DNA from: an uncultured Lachnospiraceae bacterium
GTDB taxonomy: Bacteria; Bacillota; Clostridia; Lachnospirales; Lachnospiraceae
Assembly (NCBI GenBank): GCA_910586555.1
Contig: CAJUJY010000007.1
Coordinates: 1 to 64,000 of the forward strand
Length of the DNA stretch: 64,000 nucleotides
Direction: 5' to 3'
The position numbers were made by a program, and so were the translations under genes. Below, one piece after another: positions 8,108 to 16,348 of this stretch. Each line of letters begins with the position of its first letter. Position 1 is the first letter of the stretch. The notes under the pieces are model-generated. The model searched no databases, was not told the origin of the DNA, and worked only from the letters and a program-made list of their open reading frames with translations.

Positions 8108-9283
8108 ATGAAAGTACTAGTATACCATTGGAACTCATACAACCAGAAAGATATTGAAGATGCTATTCTTTCTGAGGGGCACAGTATAACCCTTTTAACA
8201 TTGCAGGCAGGGCATATTGAAGAGGACAAGGAATTTACATATATAGTAACAGAGGAACTTAGAAAACATAAATACCATATATTGTTTTCAGTTAATTTTT
8301 TCCCAGTGCTTGCACAAGCATGCCATGAAACCAAAACCCCATATGTATGCTGGAACTGTGACAGCCCGCTCCTTGCAATGTATAATAATGCCATATTTTA
8401 TGAAACTAATTTTATATTTACATTTGACCAGTCTAATTATGAAGAATTTAAAGGTCTTGGTGTAAACCATATTTACCATATGCCACTTGCTGCCAGCAGT
8501 TTCAATGTAAAACCAGAAAAAACATATAAATATGATGTATCTTTTGTAGGCAGCCTTTATGAAAAAAACTCTTTTGATAATATTTCTTCAATGCTGCCTG
8601 ACTATTTATGCGGGTATTTTGACGGGGCGCTTTGTGCACAAATGCAGGTATCAGGAGGCAATATTATTGAAAAACTCCTTACACCTTCCATATGTTTACA
8701 GCTTGAAGAAATAACAGATTACAGGCAGTCAGGAGATTCCTTTGCAGATATACGCACGCTTTTTTCAACAACAGTGCTTGGATTTAAAGCAGCATCAGTA
8801 CAAAGGAATTTATGCCTTAACAGGCTGTCTTTTTACCTTAATAAAAACCTGTTTAATAACAAAAAATATTTTCTGCACCTTTTTACTGGAAGCAGCACAG
8901 AGGGGCTTGCACTTATAAAATGCCATGGCAGTGCAGATTACCATAAAGATATGCCATTAATTTTTGCAAAAAGCCTTATAAACCTTAATATGACAATACC
9001 AAACATTAAAACCGGCATACCGCTGCGTGCCTGGGATATAATGGGCTGCGGCGGTTTCCTGCTTACAGACCTCCGGATTGAACTTATGGATTATTTTACA
9101 CCAGGAAAAGACATTGTTATATTTGAAAGCGTAGAAGAACTGGAAGATAAAACAGGTTTTTACCTCTCCCATGAAAGCCTTAGAAATAAAATTGCACAAA
9201 GTGCATATAATAAAGTTCTGGCAGAACATACATGCCAGAAAAGAATCAGGGCAATATTTAAAACAATTACAAAAGAATTATAA
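8108..9283 (+). CDS. CgeB-like glycosyltransferase (DUF3880 plus GT1-type domain)
   Basis: 391 residues. The N-terminal part (about 1-150) resembles DUF3880, with ILFSVNFFPVLAQACHETKTPYVCWNCDSP cut by family-typical spacing, and the C-terminal part (about 280-385) is a glycosyltransferase-1-like domain with IPLRAWDIMGCGGFLLTD, the motif seen in CgeB/spore-maturation glycosyltransferases. Proteins of this type glycosylate spore surface or flagellar proteins; the substrate here is not readable. It is transcribed away from the chemotaxis receptor. Upstream there is a good -10 (TGTTATAAT, 8060-8068) but no clear -35. AAGGA precedes ATG 8108. Confidence 0.8.
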   Translation: MKVLVYHWNSYNQKDIEDAILSEGHSITLLTLQAGHIEEDKEFTYIVTEELRKHKYHILFSVNFFPVLAQACHETKTPYVCWNCDSPLLAMYNNAIFYETNFIFTFDQSNYEEFKGLGVNHIYHMPLAASSFNVKPEKTYKYDVSFVGSLYEKNSFDNISSMLPDYLCGYFDGALCAQMQVSGGNIIEKLLTPSICLQLEEITDYRQSGDSFADIRTLFSTTVLGFKAASVQRNLCLNRLSFYLNKNLFNNKKYFLHLFTGSSTEGLALIKCHGSADYHKDMPLIFAKSLINLNMTIPNIKTGIPLRAWDIMGCGGFLLTDLRIELMDYFTPGKDIVIFESVEELEDKTGFYLSHESLRNKIAQSAYNKVLAEHTCQKRIRAIFKTITKEL

Positions 9284-9355
9284 AATAAATATATACATAA
9301 TACAAAAATATTAAAAATCTTTACTTAAAAATATATATGTACAGGAGGCGTTGAT

Positions 9356-11440
9356 ATGACATATAACCAATATATAGATAGTGAAAACCAGGCGTATACT
9401 GAAAGATACCAGCTTGCTTCTGGACGTGTTACAGTGGTAAATGCTGAAACAAATATTTCTTTAAAACTTCCAGAAGAATTGTCTTCATATTTTAACCAGA
9501 CTTCCTATTTCCTTATGCAAACCTGTAATGCCTACAGCCTTGCAAGTTCTGGCACTTTAGGGCAAATGGATATTTTAGCATTGCAAAACCTGAACCAGTC
9601 ACTTTATAAAGATATTAAGGCAGACAATTATAAACAAAGTTATGCAAATCCTGTTTTTGCAGCAGAAAGGCTTGGTAAAGAATATAGTACTATTCTTTCT
9701 GTATTATATACAGAACTACGCATAAGCATTACTTATGCTTTTGAAAAACGGCTTTCTGCCCTTGTGCCATTACTGGAACTTTATATACAGGTTTACAATA
9801 TCCTTGAAGATAACCCGTCTGCTATAAAAGAAGTACAAAGTGCCATATACTACTACTTTTTTGATTATATTGACATTATGGAAACTTCAAGAATGAAACT
9901 GCTTTTAGAACCTGGGTTGTCACCCGTTAAAGATATAATTATGGAAAAAGACCTTTCAGAACCATCTTATTTATACCTTTTTGGGGAATATATCTCTGAA
10001 AATGAACTTGAAACTTCCAGATACTTAAGTACCCTTACAGAAGATAAAATTAAAAGCCTTGCAAAAACGTTTACAGAAGGATACAGGAAAGGATTTGAAA
10101 TATACCGTATAGATCTTTCAAATAAAAAAACTGTAAATATACGCTATCCGCTTGGTTTTGAAAGGATTGTAAAGGAAGCAGTGCACCAGTTTAAGGAAAT
10201 GGGCTTAGAAGCTTGTATTTATATGGCATGCCACAGCCTTATATACCGTTTTCCTGGCGGCAGGAATGGCTGCTATGGCAGCAGTGCAAACAGGCAGTAT
10301 AATTATGACCACCGTATGGACTGCTCTGTAATATTTGACAAAGCTTTTGCAGACCGCCGTTTAAATGCAAAACGTAAAGCCTTTGAAAATTACAAGAAAG
10401 AAGCTTTATTTTATTCAGGCATTGCAGTTATGGAAACTTTTGGTGAAGAAGATTTTACACCTGTAGATAAAAATGAAGCTTCCAGGTTTAATAAAAAGCA
10501 GCAGAAACAGTATAAAGACTATATAGCCGCTGCCTCACTTTTAACTAATGAATTTATACCAGGAGATACAACAAGCTTTACAATAATTGCTTATCCTGTA
10601 CCTGGAATCGGGAAGGATTATAAAGAAATATTTAATGAAACAATAAAAGTAAATACACTGGACTCTTTCATGTATGAAAGAATCCAGACATGCCTGGTTA
10701 ATGCACTTGATACTGGTGATTATGTAACTATAACTGGGCGTGGCCAAAATATTACAAATATAAATATTGCATTATCCCCTGTAAATAACCCTCTAAAAGA
10801 AACAAAATTTGAAAACTGCCTTGATGATGTAAATATACCACTTGGGGAAGTATTTACATCACCACAGCTAAAAGGCACAGACGGGCTTTTACATGTTACA
10901 TCAGCCTGTCTTGACGGGCTGGTTTACAATGATTTAAAGCTTAATTTTAAAGACGGGGTAATTACAGATTATTCATGTAGTAATTTTGATACAGAAGAAG
11001 AAAACAAAAGATATATACATGAAAACCTGATGCACCAGCATAATACACTTCCAATGGGTGAATTTGCAATAGGTACAAATACAACAGCTTACAAAATGGG
11101 CCAAAAATACAATATATCACATAAGCTCCCTATACTTATAGCAGAAAAAACAGGCCCTCATTTTGCAATAGGTGACACCTGTTTTTCACATGAAGAAGAT
11201 ATGTGCACATATAATCCTGATGGCAAAGAAATGAAATGCAAAGAAAATGACTTTTCAAGGCTTAGGAATACAGACCCGTCACATGCATATTTTAACTGCC
11301 ATACAGATATCACAATCCCATATAATGAACTTGGGGATATTACAGTGCATCAAAATAACGGCGGCCTTGTTAAAATAATTGAAAATGGAAAGTTTGTACT
11401 TCCTGGTACAGAAGAACTAAATAAAGCACTGGATTTTTAA
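9356..11440 (+). CDS. M29-family aminopeptidase with long N-terminal extension
   Basis: 694 residues. The C-terminal half is an M29 (thermophilic aminopeptidase) metallopeptidase: metal-ligand Glu in GEVFTSP (about 497), HQHNTLPMGEFAIGTN (about 558-573), EKTGPHFAIGDTC (about 596) and a late CHTDITI. Two bound metal ions remove N-terminal amino acids from peptides. The first 330 or so residues are an all-helical extension absent from classical 400-residue M29 enzymes. I recall similar long forms in Clostridia but know no function for the extension. No signal peptide, so cytoplasmic. CAGGAGG lies 8 nt before the ATG. Confidence 0.85.
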   Translation: MTYNQYIDSENQAYTERYQLASGRVTVVNAETNISLKLPEELSSYFNQTSYFLMQTCNAYSLASSGTLGQMDILALQNLNQSLYKDIKADNYKQSYANPVFAAERLGKEYSTILSVLYTELRISITYAFEKRLSALVPLLELYIQVYNILEDNPSAIKEVQSAIYYYFFDYIDIMETSRMKLLLEPGLSPVKDIIMEKDLSEPSYLYLFGEYISENELETSRYLSTLTEDKIKSLAKTFTEGYRKGFEIYRIDLSNKKTVNIRYPLGFERIVKEAVHQFKEMGLEACIYMACHSLIYRFPGGRNGCYGSSANRQYNYDHRMDCSVIFDKAFADRRLNAKRKAFENYKKEALFYSGIAVMETFGEEDFTPVDKNEASRFNKKQQKQYKDYIAAASLLTNEFIPGDTTSFTIIAYPVPGIGKDYKEIFNETIKVNTLDSFMYERIQTCLVNALDTGDYVTITGRGQNITNINIALSPVNNPLKETKFENCLDDVNIPLGEVFTSPQLKGTDGLLHVTSACLDGLVYNDLKLNFKDGVITDYSCSNFDTEEENKRYIHENLMHQHNTLPMGEFAIGTNTTAYKMGQKYNISHKLPILIAEKTGPHFAIGDTCFSHEEDMCTYNPDGKEMKCKENDFSRLRNTDPSHAYFNCHTDITIPYNELGDITVHQNNGGLVKIIENGKFVLPGTEELNKALDF

Positions 11441-11548
11441 AAAACTTATAAATCTTAAGAAAATGGTAAGTATTTTATAAGACTATCTTGAAAGATAATT
11501 CCTGGTTATCTGGTAATATGTATTAAAGAATAACAATAAAGGAAGGTA

Positions 11549-11618
11549 CGTAGTGTGAAAAAACCATATACAAAAGTTTTTTCACACGGCAGATTTGTGC
11601 CTACGGCCCAAAGTCTGC
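11549..11618 (+). ncRNA. Structured leader with possible pseudoknot before the C39 peptidase gene
   Basis: A perfect 12-bp hairpin (11553-11564 with 11576-11587, loop 11 nt) is followed by a second stem GCAGATTTG (11589-11597) / CAAAGTCTGC (11609-11618, one bulged G). The loop of this stem contains CTACG (11601-11605), complementary to CGTAG (11549-11553). The region is visibly more GC-rich than its surroundings and ends 28 nt before the peptidase ATG. I compared it from memory with common riboswitch consensus sequences and found no match. Confidence 0.5.
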
Positions 11619-11645
11619 GGATACTGGAAAGGCATGGGAATTATT

Positions 11646-12563
11646 ATGGATAACAAAATTACAAACAGCGGCACTTTAATTACTTATAATAATTATAATA
11701 AAAATAACATTTCCACTTCTGCCAAAAAAACAAATAATAAAAAATATAAAAAAAGAAAAAAATTCCGCGGGATTATACGCCTTTTTATAGTATTCCTTTT
11801 TATAATTATGTGCGTTATTATTTCTAAATTCCTGTCAGGTGTTATATTTGATTTAATTAACAGCCCTGGTAATTTAGAAAATGGCGGCTATACATCTGAA
11901 GTTGTTTCTGTAAGTGAAACAAAAGATATAATAAAACAGCTTAAAAAAGAAAATTATCCAGAAAGCCTTATTACCCTTTTTGAAAAGCATCCTGAAACAA
12001 AAGATTTTGTACTAGGTTATAAAGAACTAAAAAATAAAAAAGTTAAGATTAATATTAAAAAAGATGTACAAAAAGGAGGTATCCCTCTTTTCCTGCAATG
12101 GGACAAAAGATGGGGGTATAAAGAATATGGCAGTGATTTCTTAGCTGTTACAGGTTGTGGCCCTACATGTCTTGCAATGGTACAGTGCGGGCTTTCTGGA
12201 AATACAAAATGGAATCCTTATAATGTTGCAAAAATGGCAGAAAATAACGGTTTTTATATTGAGGGCTCTGGCTCTTCATGGGACTTAATGGCCTCTGGTG
12301 CTAGTAAAATTGGCTTAACAAGCCATGAAGTAGCATTTGAAAAAAACAATATACTGGCAGAACTAGAAGCAGGAAACCCAATAATATGCAGTATGGGACC
12401 TGGCGACTTTACAACAACAGGGCATTTTATAGTTCTTGCTGGTACAGATGGCAACGGCGGCATAATAGTAAACGATCCAAACAGTAAAGAAAACAGCAGC
12501 AAGGTATGGGATATAGAAAAAATAATGCCACAGGTACGCAATCTCTGGGGATATTCCTTATAA
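11646..12563 (+). CDS. Membrane-anchored C39-family cysteine peptidase
   Basis: About 305 residues. A basic Asn/Lys-rich N-terminus is followed by one transmembrane helix (about 44-68), so the peptidase domain faces outward. The Peptidase_C39_2 domain has VTGCGPTCLAMVQCG (catalytic Cys about 171), TTGHFIVLAG (His about 259) and an Asp/Asn in VNDPNS. Related proteins cleave peptides or act on the cell wall; there is no ABC transporter domain, so this is not a bacteriocin exporter. The start is uncertain: in-frame ATGs exist at 11634 and 11646 and none has an ideal SD, which fits regulation by the structured leader just upstream. Confidence 0.75.
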   Translation: MDNKITNSGTLITYNNYNKNNISTSAKKTNNKKYKKRKKFRGIIRLFIVFLFIIMCVIISKFLSGVIFDLINSPGNLENGGYTSEVVSVSETKDIIKQLKKENYPESLITLFEKHPETKDFVLGYKELKNKKVKINIKKDVQKGGIPLFLQWDKRWGYKEYGSDFLAVTGCGPTCLAMVQCGLSGNTKWNPYNVAKMAENNGFYIEGSGSSWDLMASGASKIGLTSHEVAFEKNNILAELEAGNPIICSMGPGDFTTTGHFIVLAGTDGNGGIIVNDPNSKENSSKVWDIEKIMPQVRNLWGYSL

Positions 12564-12623
12564 TACAGACACAATCCTGCTGGCTCTAGATAGTGGATTA
12601 AGACAAAACCACAGAATTAATAG

Positions 12624-12652
12624 TTGCTGTAAAGCAAACTTTCTGTTATAAT
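12624..12652 (+). promoter_or_regulatory. Promoter of the Uma2 gene
   Basis: TTGCTG (12624-12629), 17-nt spacer and TATAAT (12647-12652) with an extended -10 TG. The 215-nt gap between the C39 and Uma2 genes otherwise shows only AT-rich sequence. Confidence 0.7.
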
Positions 12653-12778
12653 ATAACTAATATACAGACATAGATAGCTGTATATAGATAGTTGTGTATA
12701 GTATATTTTTTTCACAATGTATTTTTAAGAAAAACCAGAATTTTATATAAATAAAACAAAAAGAAAGGTGGTGGACAT

Positions 12779-13324
12779 ATGGCATTGGCACAGAAATTTT
12801 ATAATTACACTATTGATGATATTTATTCCCTTCCAGAAGGACAGAGGGCAGAACTTTTTGACGGACAGATGTACATGATGGCAGCACCAGGCAGGCAGCA
12901 CCAGGAAATAGTACATTTCCTGGACAGGGTTATAGGAAATTATATACAGGATAAAAACGGACAATGTAAAGTATATCCTGCCCCGTTTGCTGTTTTTCTT
13001 AGTGCAGATAATAAAAATTATGTTGAACCAGATATAAGTGTAATTTGTGATAAGGACAAACTTAATGATAAAGGCTGCAATGGTGCGCCTGACTGGGTTA
13101 TTGAAATTGTTTCACCATCAAGCCAGTATACAGACTATCTATTAAAGCTTTTAAAATACCAGGGCTGTGGTGTCTGTGAATACTGGATTGTGGATTACCC
13201 TAAAAACAGGATAACAGTATACAACTTTAAAAATAATACTATGGAAGAATATTCATTTAGTGATACTGTAAAAGCTGGAATTTATGAAGATTTAGAGATT
13301 AATTTCTCAAAAGTTAATATTTAA
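12779..13324 (+). CDS. Uma2-family endonuclease-like protein
   Basis: 181 residues of the Uma2/DUF820 family, a PD-(D/E)XK restriction-endonuclease fold. Acidic residues of the presumed active site are in YVEPDISVI (about 80-88) and DWVIEIVSPSS (about 103-113), followed by KLLKYQGCGVCEYWIVDY, the usual family order. Biological role is unknown; these genes are common and often multicopy in Clostridia and cyanobacteria. It is a single gene with its own promoter and a terminator shared with the convergent kinase gene. GGTGG precedes ATG 12779. Confidence 0.85.
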   Translation: MALAQKFYNYTIDDIYSLPEGQRAELFDGQMYMMAAPGRQHQEIVHFLDRVIGNYIQDKNGQCKVYPAPFAVFLSADNKNYVEPDISVICDKDKLNDKGCNGAPDWVIEIVSPSSQYTDYLLKLLKYQGCGVCEYWIVDYPKNRITVYNFKNNTMEEYSFSDTVKAGIYEDLEINFSKVNI

Positions 13325-13335
13325 ACTGGGTAAAT

Positions 13336-13376
13336 AAAAAAACTGTTTATGGTATAAAACCATAAGCAGTTTTTTT
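13336..13376. terminator. Bidirectional terminator
   Basis: AAACTG-T-TTATGG / CCATAA-G-CAGTTT stem flanked by an A run on the left and a T run on the right, between the convergent Uma2 and kinase genes. Confidence 0.85.
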
Positions 13377-13407
13377 ATTTTTATAAATTTATAAATAATT
13401 TTTTAAA

Positions 13408-14457
13408 TTATAAGTCAAGTGGATATTCGCAATCCGTTAAAGTCCAGCCGTTTAATAAAACTTCCCCATTTAATATTTTAAACCCGGAAAGGCTGTACTC
13501 TATATGGCTGCATATAACAGTGCCATTTCCTTCTAAATATATATGCCATGCAAGCGCTGTGCCTGCAATGCTTAAATTACCATCATCTGTTGCCTGTATA
13601 CAGCATAAAATGGAATTTCTTAGAAAGACTATTTCTAAAGTATAGTTGTCCTTTCCTAGTTTCTTCTGTATCTGGATACAAGGTGCATAAGAAGGCGCAC
13701 TTTTTATTTGTATTGTATTTTTAAAATCTACAATACGCTTTTTTGATGGCCCATAAATCATACCAGGATATGCTAGTATATCTAAGATTTCCCCTGCACT
13801 CTGGAAACGGTCTTCAGGATAAAAATTTATACAGCGGGTGGATATTTCTTCCCAGAGTTTTCTTTGCGCACTATTAGAATATGGCAGTGAAGATAATAAT
13901 GTATTGCACATTTTACCAAAACTGAATAAATCGCTGCGTAAATCAATATGTCCAGTGCCAAATTGTTCAGGGGCGGCATTTTCTACAGTGCCAATAGTTG
14001 TTGTACTAATTACATTATCATGGTTATCTATTCTTGCAATAGCAAAATCCAGTAAAAATGGCTTATTTTCTGGTGTAAGCATAATATTTTCCGCTTTAAT
14101 GTCACAATGTATTATATCATGCTGGTGCAATTTTTGTAAAATATCCAGTAATGAATTTAAAACATTAAAAAGTTCTTCTTCTTTAAGAGATACCACGGAA
14201 AGTAACTTTCCATCAATATATTCTTCTATAATATATGTATTACCATCATAAATAACTTCTTTAATTCCAGGTACACCATTAATTGCAAGTTTTTTAAGCA
14301 ATGAATAAACAGGATATTTATTACTATAAATAATCCTTTTAATATAAAACTTTTCTTCCCATGGAAGTTTTACAAGTGAAACCTTATTAATTGTTGTACA
14401 GCATAATTCTTTTACAGAATTATAAGATGAAAGCATAAATTCTTCTATATCAGTCAT
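13408..14457 (-). CDS. Eukaryotic-type Ser/Thr protein kinase
   Basis: 349-residue soluble kinase. The ATP-binding Lys is in YIKRI (Lys40), the catalytic loop is HCDIKAEN (117-124), the metal motif is DFA (137-139) instead of the usual DFG, and AAPEQFG (161-167) is the APE motif. There is no obvious glycine-rich loop at the start. The last 110 or so residues form a beta-rich tail with no recognised domain. No membrane segment or PASTA domains, so it is not a PrkC-type cell-wall sensor. It is divergent from, and 159 nt away from, an XRE regulator and a duplicated-domain protein. The last nine codons (DCEYPLDL region) lie in a sequence that also occurs as an intergenic repeat at 45.65 kb. AAGGAG lies 5 nt before the ATG. 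Confidence 0.85.
   Translation of the reverse strand: MTDIEEFMLSSYNSVKELCCTTINKVSLVKLPWEEKFYIKRIIYSNKYPVYSLLKKLAINGVPGIKEVIYDGNTYIIEEYIDGKLLSVVSLKEEELFNVLNSLLDILQKLHQHDIIHCDIKAENIMLTPENKPFLLDFAIARIDNHDNVISTTTIGTVENAAPEQFGTGHIDLRSDLFSFGKMCNTLLSSLPYSNSAQRKLWEEISTRCINFYPEDRFQSAGEILDILAYPGMIYGPSKKRIVDFKNTIQIKSAPSYAPCIQIQKKLGKDNYTLEIVFLRNSILCCIQATDDGNLSIAGTALAWHIYLEGNGTVICSHIEYSLSGFKILNGEVLLNGWTLTDCEYPLDL
13412..13438. repeat. Copy of short palindromic repeat at the kinase 3' end
   Basis: AGTCAAGTGGATATTCGC followed by AATCCGTT matches 45652-45677 at all but two of 26 positions. Here it encodes the C-terminus of the kinase and is followed by its stop codon. Confidence 0.65.
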
Positions 14458-14616
14458 GATACTCCTTCCCTTTTTATAAAAATCCCCATGTCTTTAAACA
14501 AATAAAATTATTCCCACAGTCCAAGACTTTTTTCCATTTTTATGATATTTTTATTATATACTAAAAACAATATTTTAAAAGGGGGAAATAAAAAACATGG
14601 GGGAATAACAAAAGAA

Positions 14617-15027
14617 ATGACAGAAAAGTTAATTTCTGCTTCAGAGTATGAAGAATTTTACCAGAATAACCAGAATAATTTTATTGAATTATCTTTATCA
14701 GAATACTTAATACAGCTTATGGAAAAAAGAAATATGACTATTGCCCAGATTGCCAGATTATCAGATACTGGTGATTACATATACAAATTAATACGTGGAA
14801 AAAAGAAAAACCCTTCACGTGATGTACTTATACGTATTTCTATTGGAATGTCACTTGAAGAAGATGAAATTAATAAATTAATGAGAATTAACCATTTCCA
14901 TGAATTAGATGCAAGAGATAAAAGGGATGCTGTAATTATATTTTCTCTTAACAAATCTTTTAATCTGCCCAAAGTAAATGAAATGTTATATGAATTAAAT
15001 TTAAAAACACTGGATAAAGATAATTAA
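14617..15027 (+). CDS. XRE-type helix-turn-helix protein
   Basis: 136 residues with a lambda-repressor-like HTH in the middle (about 45-100): LIQLMEKRNMTIAQIARLSD, then YIYKLIRGKKKNPSRDVLIRI. There is no other domain, so it is probably a DNA-binding regulator of this locus. GGGGGA (14599-14604) precedes ATG 14617. A longer in-frame reading from 14542 lacks an SD. The same G-rich stretch also overlaps a tiny ORF, ATG-GGG-GAA-TAA at 14597, behind its own SD. The stop is 13 nt before the next gene, which has its own SD, so the two form an operon divergent from the kinase. Confidence 0.7.
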   Translation: MTEKLISASEYEEFYQNNQNNFIELSLSEYLIQLMEKRNMTIAQIARLSDTGDYIYKLIRGKKKNPSRDVLIRISIGMSLEEDEINKLMRINHFHELDARDKRDAVIIFSLNKSFNLPKVNEMLYELNLKTLDKDN

Positions 15028-15040
15028 AAGGAGGAAATTT

Positions 15041-16249
15041 ATGCCACAGCTTACAAAACGTTTTTTTGGAAAAGTAGATATGTTTATATTATTTGCAGAT
15101 TATATTTATATGGATATACGCCCAGATGGATATGATACCAGTGAAACAATCTGCCCTCTTGGAGTTAATGGACATTATATATATTTTCCATATAATAATA
15201 CTATGTTAGAAATTAATACTCATACGGGGTATTATAACCAGTTCCCATGTAGTGATGTAAAAGCAGCTATGCTTGAAGCAGCAGAGGAAAATAAACAGAT
15301 TTTAAATGGTTATAAAACCCATAGCGGATTAGATGCCAATACTGTAATGACAGAATTTTTAGGGAACTGGCTCAGATATGTGAAGACTGTATCAGCTAAT
15401 GATGCATATGCTAAAAATGATGCCAGAAACCATTTATATGATGTAATAAGTAGTGGAGAGTTTGTAAAAGGATACCGCCTTGATATGATTGGACCAGACC
15501 CTGTTATAAGGGATTTTTCACCACAGGCACGTATAATAAATTTAGAAAATTATCTTGAAAACTTAAATAATTTACAAAAAGCAGAGCCAGAACAGAAAGA
15601 AAACAAAGAAGAAGCCCCGTCTTTGTCTTTTGTAGAAGCTTCTGTGCCTGAACCAGAACAGAAAGAGCCTCTTTTAAAAAAATATGTATCAGGCAGTTTT
15701 GATTGTTACTGTTTATTAGTAGATTATGACCAGATGGCGCTTCCTTGGCCAGACGGATTTGAAACCCCTGAAAAGCGTGTTGAAGGCCAGGCGCCTGTTG
15801 GCATAAATGATAATTATGCTTTTTACTGCCATAATAATGAAATATGTTATCTTTACTTTGGCGAGTGTAAGCAGAATAAAAAAGCCATACCAAATGGTGC
15901 GGCATTTAACCGCCAGTTATTGGATATTGCCGTGGAAAATGAAAAACTTGAAAATAAATACGCAGTAATATCAAATTTAGTAAAACTTCTGGAAAATATG
16001 ATAAGGATTAAACATGGAGCAAAACCTTTTTCATCTGATGCAAAAACTGAAAAGGAAACAATACTTCTGGCTATGGCATTATTTGAAACTACATTCCATT
16101 CAATTGGAGATGAAAAACATAAATATCAAATTGCCTCAGCTGGACGTGATACAAATTATGGAAACCATTTTCCGGCAAAGTTTGTTATGACAAAAGATGA
16201 TAAACCTTTAACATTGGAAGCTGCCCTAGATTCTATAATATACCAGTAA
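15041..16249 (+). CDS. Unrecognised protein with an internal domain duplication
   Basis: 402 residues and no family I recognise. Two halves align: the first begins about residue 8 with VDMFILFADYIYMDIRPDGYDT and PLGVNGHYIYFPYNN, the second about residue 225 with FDCYCLLVDYDQMALPWPDGFET and PVGINDNYAFYCHNN. Each half is followed by a helical stretch of about 90 residues. An acidic linker (about 180-215) separates them. No signal peptide or membrane helix. It lies directly behind the XRE gene and opposite the Ser/Thr kinase, so it could be the kinase substrate or an effector, but that is inference from position only. GGAGG lies 8 nt before the ATG. Confidence 0.6.
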   Translation: MPQLTKRFFGKVDMFILFADYIYMDIRPDGYDTSETICPLGVNGHYIYFPYNNTMLEINTHTGYYNQFPCSDVKAAMLEAAEENKQILNGYKTHSGLDANTVMTEFLGNWLRYVKTVSANDAYAKNDARNHLYDVISSGEFVKGYRLDMIGPDPVIRDFSPQARIINLENYLENLNNLQKAEPEQKENKEEAPSLSFVEASVPEPEQKEPLLKKYVSGSFDCYCLLVDYDQMALPWPDGFETPEKRVEGQAPVGINDNYAFYCHNNEICYLYFGECKQNKKAIPNGAAFNRQLLDIAVENEKLENKYAVISNLVKLLENMIRIKHGAKPFSSDAKTEKETILLAMALFETTFHSIGDEKHKYQIASAGRDTNYGNHFPAKFVMTKDDKPLTLEAALDSIIYQ

Positions 16250-16348
16250 CAATACATATAGCTGTACAAAATTTCCAATTTATTGTGGTTTTTGGCAAGA
16301 GTCCAACTCCTGTCAAAATTAATATTATATTAAAAAGGAGCAATTTTT

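Noticed and set aside
14597..14608. Three-codon ORF ATG-GGG-GAA-TAA before the XRE gene
   Set aside because: It has an SD, but a three-codon frame carries no further evidence; noted only as a possible start-site decoy.
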